Shown: one piece after another, positions 3,984 to 9,055 of the stretch
Position numbering within the stretch: position 1 is the first letter of the stretch
Layout of the letters: the number at the start of each line of letters is the position of its first letter
Assembly: GCA_010027825.1 (NCBI GenBank)
Contig: RGUK01000047.1
Coordinates: 1-9,055, forward strand
Reading direction: 5' to 3'
Length of the DNA: 9,055 nt
From: a bacterium
GTDB lineage: Bacteria; Dependentiae; Babeliae; Babeliales; RVW-14
Translations under genes and position numbers: made by a program
The notes under the pieces: generated by a model
The model's database searches: none
Told to the model about the DNA's origin: nothing
The model's input: only the letters and a program-made list of their open reading frames with translations

Positions 3984-6776
3984 CTACGGCTTAATGCGGA
4001 ACTCCAGCTCAACGCCGCGTTCACCGCGCTGTTCTTGCACCAGCTTGAGGTTGATGTTGTCGGCAAGCAGATATTCAATTTGCGCTGAAAAATTCTTTTC
4101 CATGTCCAAGTCTTTGTCGATTTTGGCACGCAGTTGGTCGGTTAGATTTACCGATACCGAGCCGCGCAAAATACCCCGCTCGTTTTTGTCTGCATCTAAG
4201 TTGGGCGTGATCTGCACATATTTAAAGGTTTTGGTCAGGGTGTCGATAAATACTTGCTGCTTGGGATCGCGCTTGGCGCTAAAAATGAGCGCGTCCAGAT
4301 TTTGCAAAAGCATGGCGGGCAGGTCTGCCTGCAGGCTTGAAACCTCAGATCCGGTCAGGAGCAGACTAATGATTTGTTCTTCGCTCAATGCAGGGGTAGA
4401 CTCGAGCAGAATGGTTGGCTTTTGCAGGGAGCCGGTTGCTTGCAGGCTCACGAGGTATTTGCCAATCCTGCTGCGCGCGAGTAGGTCAACGAGGGGGTCG
4501 TGCAGGTTGTTGTGCAGGAACTGAATTTTGCCATACTGCATTGCTAGCGACTTATTCAAAATCCGCAGGCTACCTTTTTCCAGGTCGATGCTGCCTGTTA
4601 CCACTGGAGATGCAAAGAAATCTTTTTGCGGCGCACTGACAACGGCAAGATCAACGCGTGCCTGTGCATCAAAGCTAGCGGTCTTGGCGCGGACGGGGCG
4701 TTCGGTAACCAGCTTCAGGTCAAAGCCGAGAGGGAAGGGGAGCTGCGGGGTAATGCCACCCAGTGGTCCATACAGACTTGTTGACGATTCGCCGCGCAGA
4801 AAGGCATCTTTGAGAAGAGACTTTTTGAGTACCAAGGTGCCAGCAAGCATAGCGGCGCCGTCTTCAGGCTTTTGTAGGGTAAGATTGCCGTACACAAAGC
4901 CGTAGAAGTCTTTCTTCCAGTTCACAAATAAATTATTAATGGTCAGCGGCGCCATCACGTACTTCAGCTTGTTGTCATCATCAAGCTGGGCCACCGCGTG
5001 AGGGCAGGAAATAGTTCCTTTGCTCAGGGTGATCGAGCAATTATCAACCTCGAGTTGTTTTTCTGCCGGGCGCAGCGTCAGGCTGCAAGCGCAGCCGGTG
5101 AGTACGTTATGGTACTCAGGCATGTACAGGGTGCCTCGGTTCATTTGTAAGTCAGCGCGCAGCGCGCAAGGATCTTCTTGGTGCAAGGCAACGGCAAAAG
5201 CGCTGCGTGAACTGAAGATCATACGCCGTGTTTGCTGGTCAAGAAACCGTTTGAGAAAATGCCAGGAAACATTGCCGCGCAGCGTGAAGGGTTCAGCCTT
5301 GCTGGTGCGGCAGTTGACCAAGGGGAGGTCACGATGGCTGTACTGAATCGAAGTGAGATGGGGATGGGGTACAAAGGCAGCTTTGATCGCATACTGTCCG
5401 CGCGCATCACTTCCCTTGACGGCAATTTTGCCTTGTTTAAACGCCATGAGTCCGGCGTGATGGATGCTTTTCTGTTGTGCCTGGTTGCTGATGGTGCAGG
5501 CATAACTTCCCTTACAAATCCCTTCCGTGTCGCAGGTAACGGTCAAGCGGCAATCGCTTGGATTGATTTGATACCCTGCATCACCGCCCATAACCGCTGG
5601 TGGCTGCAATGCATGAGTATTGGTGAGGGTGAGTGATCCGAGTTGATCTTGGACGTTCCATGCCAAGCAGCCCGTAAGCCCATAAGCGTTAGATTGATCT
5701 ATTTCGACCGTTGACTGAAGCAGTTGGTTGCTGTTTGGCACCAAGCGTAAGCCAAGATGCCGCAGGTGCAAGTTCCCGATGCGTAGGTCGTCCAGTGCGA
5801 AGCTGCCGCTGGAAGTGATGCGTTCTGGGTAGGGGACGATGACCGTGTCCACTGTACACCTGCCGCCGATGCGGCTGTCGTTGTATTGATTAGTGGCAAG
5901 CAGCGTGATGATGTTTTTGAGGTGATTAGCAGGAAAAGCACCCTTCAACCCAACGGTGAGGGGCAGGGAAAAGGTGCCTGCAAGGCGCGTTTGCTGTTGG
6001 TTGTCGGTAAGGGTGATCTGGCCGCTCTGCCCCGTCCATGTGCCATCAATTGAGTACCAAGGAGCTGGGTCAATTGCTGGTAGCTTGCCGTGAGCGCGTG
6101 TTGAAAAATGCCATCGGTCTTCTTTCTGGTCAAGATAAAAGCTGATTATGCCCCGCAGATGGTGAGCATAGGCGACCCGACTACGCGTGAATAACGCATC
6201 TTCCATGCTCACTGAGCCATGCCAGGTTGGCTGGCGAAAACGCAAATAATCCTGGTCATTGCTGATGCGAAACGTGCCTGGTATTTTGCAGGTCACCGGA
6301 CCGCTGCCGTATTCCAGCGTGGCATCGATGTTGTTGATGGTCAAGCTGCGCATTGCCACCCGTACTTCCAGGTTTGGCGATGGTTTAATAATTCTTTTGA
6401 TGTGATCGATAATGTCCAGGTGCTGGGTAGTGGCGCGGGTCGTGGCCGTCACCTGATTCAGGGTGATGTGCAGTTGTGCCTCACGCTTAGTCAGCAGAGC
6501 GAAGGGCGAAACGTAGACCAAGCACTCTTTAAACTGCCATTGGCATTGCGTTTCGTCCAAAGGCGTGACCGTACCATTCTCCAGGTATACCGAGCAGGTA
6601 AAGAAGTTGATGCGCGGCTTGCTTGCGTTTACGCGCGCGCACCAGTCCTTCTGGACGAACTGGATGATATGGTTGCCGACGGTTTCTTGCAGAACAGGGC
6701 TGTTTTGAATAATCCAGATGGAAAGGACAAGGCCGACGGCAATGGCGGAAATGATGCGGGCGACAGGGCGCAGCAT
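3984..6776 (-). CDS. tamB: TamB-like translocation and assembly module protein (DUF490 C-terminal domain)
   Basis: A 930-residue protein, shorter than the roughly 1260 residues of E. coli TamB. TamB-family proteins are inner-membrane-anchored, beta-rich bridges across the periplasm that act with a BamA-type partner in outer-membrane protein assembly and in phospholipid transport. Residues about 5-25 are a single membrane anchor (ARIISAIAVGLVLSIWII). The large middle is a repetitive beta-strand region with alternating hydrophobic residues. The last 150 residues carry the family signature: LQKPTILLESTPALSEEQ, then IISLLLTGSE, a helical DLPAMLLQNLDALIF, then a terminal beta-rich stretch (ILRGSVSVNLTDQLRAKI, VELEFRIKP). 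The start ATG has a weak GGA-type site about 9 nt upstream, and an N-terminal anchor right after it supports the choice. It is the last gene of the ruvA-pseudopilin-tamB run, 18 nt after the pseudopilin stop. No TamA/BamA partner is in the window. Confidence 0.88.
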   Translation of the reverse strand: MLRPVARIISAIAVGLVLSIWIIQNSPVLQETVGNHIIQFVQKDWCARVNASKPRINFFTCSVYLENGTVTPLDETQCQWQFKECLVYVSPFALLTKREAQLHITLNQVTATTRATTQHLDIIDHIKRIIKPSPNLEVRVAMRSLTINNIDATLEYGSGPVTCKIPGTFRISNDQDYLRFRQPTWHGSVSMEDALFTRSRVAYAHHLRGIISFYLDQKEDRWHFSTRAHGKLPAIDPAPWYSIDGTWTGQSGQITLTDNQQQTRLAGTFSLPLTVGLKGAFPANHLKNIITLLATNQYNDSRIGGRCTVDTVIVPYPERITSSGSFALDDLRIGNLHLRHLGLRLVPNSNQLLQSTVEIDQSNAYGLTGCLAWNVQDQLGSLTLTNTHALQPPAVMGGDAGYQINPSDCRLTVTCDTEGICKGSYACTISNQAQQKSIHHAGLMAFKQGKIAVKGSDARGQYAIKAAFVPHPHLTSIQYSHRDLPLVNCRTSKAEPFTLRGNVSWHFLKRFLDQQTRRMIFSSRSAFAVALHQEDPCALRADLQMNRGTLYMPEYHNVLTGCACSLTLRPAEKQLEVDNCSITLSKGTISCPHAVAQLDDDNKLKYVMAPLTINNLFVNWKKDFYGFVYGNLTLQKPEDGAAMLAGTLVLKKSLLKDAFLRGESSTSLYGPLGGITPQLPFPLGFDLKLVTERPVRAKTASFDAQARVDLAVVSAPQKDFFASPVVTGSIDLEKGSLRILNKSLAMQYGKIQFLHNNLHDPLVDLLARSRIGKYLVSLQATGSLQKPTILLESTPALSEEQIISLLLTGSEVSSLQADLPAMLLQNLDALIFSAKRDPKQQVFIDTLTKTFKYVQITPNLDADKNERGILRGSVSVNLTDQLRAKIDKDLDMEKNFSAQIEYLLADNINLKLVQEQRGERGVELEFRIKP

Positions 6777-6794
6777 AGGTTGACGCTTCCATGG

Positions 6795-7328
6795 TTACGC
6801 TTTGACTACGTGCCATTGGCCGTTTTTATACAAATATCTTCTTATATAAGATACCTGAGAAACACCGCAGGTTAAAGCGCCCTGAAGGCTTTTATGCCTG
6901 TCAATTACGTACAAAGTGCCGCATGAAATTATGCCATTTTGCTGAAAAATGATCGCTGGTTGTTTGGTTTCAGCCTGAAACGTTACAGCCTGTGTAACCG
7001 TTGTGCGCGGATCGCCCGGTGGACCGAGTAGGCCAGGGAGGAAGCCAAAGGTGCACGAGGCTGGGAGTTTAACCGCCCATGTTTGCTGGTCAACGCGCAG
7101 GCAGCAGCTGTTATTGGCGGCATCAATGTTGATAAGGCAGGGCTGATTGCTTGCCATCGCACTGTACTGTGCGCATAGACAGAGCGTCTCTAGCTCCTGC
7201 AGGCTGGCAACAAGGTCATGGTCAGCTGGCTGGAGGAGGAGGGGTATGGCAATGGTGGCAGCCACCAACACGATGGCGCCGATCATAAGCAGCTCGAGCA
7301 AGGTAAAGCCAGTGCGGTGCTGCGCCAC
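6795..7328 (-). CDS. Type IV pilin-like pseudopilin, GspH/FimT type
   Basis: A 177-residue protein. The N-terminus MAQHRTG|FTLLELLMIGAIVLVAATIAIPLL is a class III prepilin signal: a short basic leader, Gly at -1, Phe at +1 and Glu at +5, then a hydrophobic helix of about 20 residues. A prepilin peptidase would cut after Gly7 and methylate Phe8. The following helix (LVASLQELETLCLCAQYSAMASNQPCLINI) resembles the GspH/FimT minor-pilin family, where an Ala-rich helix leads into beta strands. Such minor pseudopilins sit at the tip of the type II secretion pseudopilus or of competence pili. The start is GTG 7328, with AAGG 6 nt upstream; the ATG at 7330 is out of frame. Only 2 nt separate it from the ruvA stop, so translational coupling is likely. 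Several cysteines (residues about 50-75) might form a disulfide. No other secretion genes lie nearby. Confidence 0.88.
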   Translation of the reverse strand: MAQHRTGFTLLELLMIGAIVLVAATIAIPLLLQPADHDLVASLQELETLCLCAQYSAMASNQPCLINIDAANNSCCLRVDQQTWAVKLPASCTFGFLPGLLGPPGDPRTTVTQAVTFQAETKQPAIIFQQNGIISCGTLYVIDRHKSLQGALTCGVSQVSYIRRYLYKNGQWHVVKA

Positions 7329-7330
7329 AT

Positions 7331-7939
7331 TTAGCCTTGGTGCTGAGACAGGAAGGCCAAGGCGCTACGCAGCATCTTATCAAACGGTTGGTCTTGGTTA
7401 CCAAAGGTTGCCGTAAGGTGATTTGTTGCGCGTGTAATTTCCGGTCTGCTGTAGTTGAGCGAGGTAAGCACTTCGTGCAGCTGTTGCCACACCACCACCC
7501 CCTGCGTTTGCTCAACCTCGATGTCACCCGCCTTCAAGAGCTTTTGCACTTTTTGCTTGAGTTCAACAATCAGTTGTTCAGCCTTCTTGCTCCCAATCCC
7601 ATGCAACGCCGAAAGCCCGTCAATGTTGCCCGTGGTAACCAGTTCCAGGAACTGCCCTGCGGAAAGCTGGGAAAGGATGCTCAGACCAATGCTAGGGCCG
7701 ATTTTGGGGCAATCGATGATGAGGAGAAAAACTCGCCGGTCAAGCTGCGTAGGAAAGCCAAAAAGGCTGGGACCATTTTCTTGGTGCCAGTGCAGATATG
7801 TATGAAAAGTGTGCTGGCTCCCAACCACGTACTGTTCAGGTTTTGGCGCATACAAGGCAAAGGAGATGCCGCCAGCAAGGCTCAGCGTTACATGCTTTTC
7901 TTTGATGTCAGTAATGGTGCCATGCAGTTGATCAATCAT
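7331..7939 (-). CDS. ruvA: Holliday junction branch migration complex subunit RuvA
   Basis: A 202-residue protein, matching the 203 residues of E. coli RuvA. RuvA tetramers bind four-way junctions and load the RuvB helicase for branch migration during recombination and repair in the cytoplasm. The OB-fold domain I covers about 1-62 (MIDQLHGTI to LFGF). Two helix-hairpin-helix DNA-binding motifs follow at 77-90 (CPKIGPSIGLSILS) and 112-125 (LHGIGSKKAEQLIV). The RuvB-binding domain III lies at about 148-202 (VWQQLHEVLTSLNYSRPEI to ALAFLSQHQG). The acidic-pin region reads QEN (53-55) where E. coli has RED, so the second acid is Asn. ATG 7939 has GAGG 6 nt upstream. It is the first gene of the - strand run, and the lipoprotein gene upstream is closed by its own terminator, so ruvA needs a promoter between 7940 and about 8007. 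ruvB and ruvC are not in the window. Confidence 0.97.
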   Translation of the reverse strand: MIDQLHGTITDIKEKHVTLSLAGGISFALYAPKPEQYVVGSQHTFHTYLHWHQENGPSLFGFPTQLDRRVFLLIIDCPKIGPSIGLSILSQLSAGQFLELVTTGNIDGLSALHGIGSKKAEQLIVELKQKVQKLLKAGDIEVEQTQGVVVWQQLHEVLTSLNYSRPEITRATNHLTATFGNQDQPFDKMLRSALAFLSQHQG

Positions 7940-8007
7940 ACTCTACCTCAAAAGTGCTCGCTGGTGCGGAAGCAATCGAAGGATCAGGACGAACGACAAA
8001 GTGTAAC

Positions 8008-8046
8008 AAAAAAAACGGGCGTTATCCGAAAAGATAACACCCGTTT
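8008..8046 (-). terminator. Rho-independent terminator of the lipoprotein gene
   Basis: A 14-bp hairpin: 8013-8026 pairs with 8033-8046 around a 6-nt loop. In - strand RNA every position pairs, with one G-U, and it is followed by eight U residues (A-run 8008-8015 on the + strand). In + strand RNA the odd position becomes a C-A mismatch and the T-run is set back by GGTC, so termination should be strongest on the - strand. It lies about 32 nt after the lipoprotein stop and isolates ruvA from it. Confidence 0.92.
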
Positions 8047-8077
8047 GGTCTTTTTTTACAAGACTTATACAAATTGC

Positions 8078-8701
8078 TTATGGATGGAGCGGAACAACAA
8101 CCGTTTCAAATTGACGGGTGTGCATGTTTTCCAGCTTCAAGCTCAAGCGATGTGGTAGCGCATCGGTTCTTACAAAGAACACTTTGGAAATCGTGCCGCC
8201 TGGTGGCAATTGAAGTGTTGCTTCGCTGCCAATGACGCGCGTTGCAAAGTCTTTGGCAAGCGCAGTGTTGGCGCGAGATGATGCTGCCCATTCATACACT
8301 GCTGGAATCAGGAATAAGCCGATAAAGAGGCCTGGCACTGTCCAAGAAAGCACGCGCTGTGCAACATCGATTTTTAGGGTGTCAGCTACCGATTGGCGAG
8401 ACTCAACTGGTGCACCAATATGTTGCCCTGAGAAGATGTAAGTATCGTTCGAGTGATTGCTCAAGGTCAGATGGACCGCAGTCAGCCCGTGCTTTGATGC
8501 ATCGCGGCTGAAGGCCTTTTTGCATTCGGCTGGGGTTAGTTCATATGCATAACCCGTAACACCGCTTTGCTTGCTGGCGTTTTTTTCATCAGCCTGTATG
8601 CGCGGTAGTGCTTGTGGTGTATATTTAGCGCAACCTGCAGCAAGAACCAATAAGACGATGCCAAATAGGCTGGAACCTTTTTTGAGCGACGACGAGAGCA
8701 T
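8078..8701 (-). CDS. Lipoprotein with one internal membrane segment, function unknown
   Basis: A 207-residue protein from the preferred start. Residues 1-24 are a type II (lipoprotein) signal: SLKKGSSLFGIVLLVLAAGC with lipobox L-A-A-G-C24, so C24 should be lipidated and the protein tethered in the envelope. Residues about 118-138 (SWTVPGLFIGLFLIPAVYEW) form one strong hydrophobic segment. The C-terminal 50 residues look beta-rich (ATLQLPPGGTISKVFFV, LSLKLENMHTRQFETVVV). No catalytic motif is recognised. ATG 8701 is chosen because a GGGGA sequence lies just upstream; in-frame alternatives at ATG 8713 and TTG 8722 would add 4 or 7 residues (MKKMGTH region) and cannot be excluded. The gene stands alone with its own terminator and is divergent from the protease gene, so both promoters must lie in or near the roughly 50-bp gap. 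Confidence 0.82.
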   Translation of the reverse strand: MLSSSLKKGSSLFGIVLLVLAAGCAKYTPQALPRIQADEKNASKQSGVTGYAYELTPAECKKAFSRDASKHGLTAVHLTLSNHSNDTYIFSGQHIGAPVESRQSVADTLKIDVAQRVLSWTVPGLFIGLFLIPAVYEWAASSRANTALAKDFATRVIGSEATLQLPPGGTISKVFFVRTDALPHRLSLKLENMHTRQFETVVVPLHP

Positions 8702-8752
8702 GTGAGTCCCCATTTTTTTCAAGTTGAAAATGTAACAAGATTTGGAATTACT

Positions 8753-9055
8753 ATGTTAAATACTAGCAAAAGCCGCAATCATGTCAAATGGTATATAGCC
8801 TTGCTGTTTGGGCAAATAGCTTGCCAGCTCTTGGCTGAGACTGGACAAACCATCCTTTTGCCTCACGCGCCTGATGCTTTTGGTGTTCAACAGCAGCAAA
8901 GCGCCTCCTGGCCGGAAGTGTTTGCCAAAACAAAGCAAAGTGTGGTTCAAATTTTTTGCTTTTCATCGCCTTTTAGTTTTCAAACGCCTTTTAAAACGGG
9001 GGATTTACAGCAGTGCCGAGGCAGTGGTTTTTTTGTCCAGCTGGGCGGCCAGCTG
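8753..9055 (+). CDS. Exported trypsin-like serine protease (HtrA/DegP family), 5' end only
   Basis: The frame is open from ATG 8753 to the right edge (101 codons, no stop), so only the N-terminus is visible. Residues about 3-28 form a signal peptide (SKSRNHVKW basic region, then YIALLFGQIACQLLA). After a linker rich in Gln comes WPEVFAKTKQSVVQIF and then QQCRGSGFFV. These match the opening of HtrA-type proteases, where a SVVxI strand and a GSGF(F/I)(V/I) strand precede the catalytic His. The catalytic triad and any PDZ domains lie beyond the window. Known family members degrade misfolded periplasmic proteins; some pathogens export them. GGA 6 nt before the ATG is a weak ribosome-binding site. 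The family call rests on these short motifs only. Confidence 0.75.
   Translation, partial: MLNTSKSRNHVKWYIALLFGQIACQLLAETGQTILLPHAPDAFGVQQQQSASWPEVFAKTKQSVVQIFCFSSPFSFQTPFKTGDLQQCRGSGFFVQLGGQL

Noticed and set aside
6219..6875. Long + strand frame (218 codons) antisense to tamB
   Set aside because: It is a shadow of tamB with no domain and no clear ribosome-binding site.
8000..8005. TACACT on the - strand upstream of ruvA as a -10 box
   Set aside because: The -35 position would fall in the loop of the terminator with a poor match (CGGATA); support is too weak.
7337..8158. Long + strand frame (273 codons) antisense to ruvA
   Set aside because: The opposite strand encodes an unmistakable RuvA, the frame crosses the intergenic terminator, and its product shows no recognisable domain.
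9038..9055. Perfect inverted repeat CAGCTGG-GCGG-CCAGCTG at the right edge, next to a T-run
   Set aside because: It lies inside the protease coding frame (QLGGQL), and the T-run precedes it on the + strand, so no strand has a hairpin followed by U residues. Probably chance.

Overview
The window looks like chromosome from a Gram-negative bacterium that lives in or on a eukaryotic cell. The Gram-negative call rests on a TamB-type outer-membrane biogenesis protein, a lipobox lipoprotein, a pseudopilin and the start of an HtrA-type protease. The host association is inferred from a run of exported ankyrin-repeat proteins, two of which carry complete eukaryotic-type RING-H2 domains and two of which end in perfect CaaX prenylation motifs. 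Base composition looks balanced by eye (about half GC). The combination would suit an endosymbiont of protists such as Candidatus Dependentiae (TM6), but Legionellales, Chlamydiae-like or Rickettsiales-like bacteria are not excluded by anything seen here. The genetic code is standard and genes are tightly packed.

Left third (1-3978, + strand): an accessory, probably effector-type island. It holds the 3' end of an ankyrin protein ending in CTIQ; a Sec-signal + RING-H2 + ankyrin protein ending in CSVM; a paralogous Sec-signal + RING-H2 + ankyrin protein with a basic C-terminal tail instead of a CaaX box; and a strong intrinsic terminator. After the terminator come a signal-peptide protein with one degenerate ankyrin repeat and a small exported coiled-coil protein. 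The first three genes have short gaps (32 and 18 nt) and no terminator between them, so they are probably one transcript. The two RING genes share almost the same ribosome-binding leader (GGAGG, 8 nt, ATGAAA).

Middle and right (3984-7939, - strand): a compact run ruvA, GspH/FimT-like pseudopilin, tamB, with gaps of 2 and 18 nt. It covers Holliday-junction processing, a type II secretion or pilus-like apparatus, and envelope assembly. It converges on the coiled-coil gene with only 5 nt between stop codons. Upstream of ruvA is a hairpin terminator that closes a separate - strand lipoprotein gene. Divergently from that gene, an exported trypsin-like (HtrA-family) protease begins and runs off the right edge.

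Working model (inference): the left-hand genes make proteins exported through Sec and then, by an unidentified second step, into the host. There RING-H2 domains could recruit host E2 enzymes, ankyrin repeats could choose targets, and host farnesyltransferase could anchor the CaaX-bearing members to membranes. This parallels the F-box/ankyrin/CaaX effector AnkB of Legionella with a RING in place of the F-box. No RNA genes, insertion sequences or CRISPR arrays were seen, and no gene-free stretch exceeds about 140 bases.
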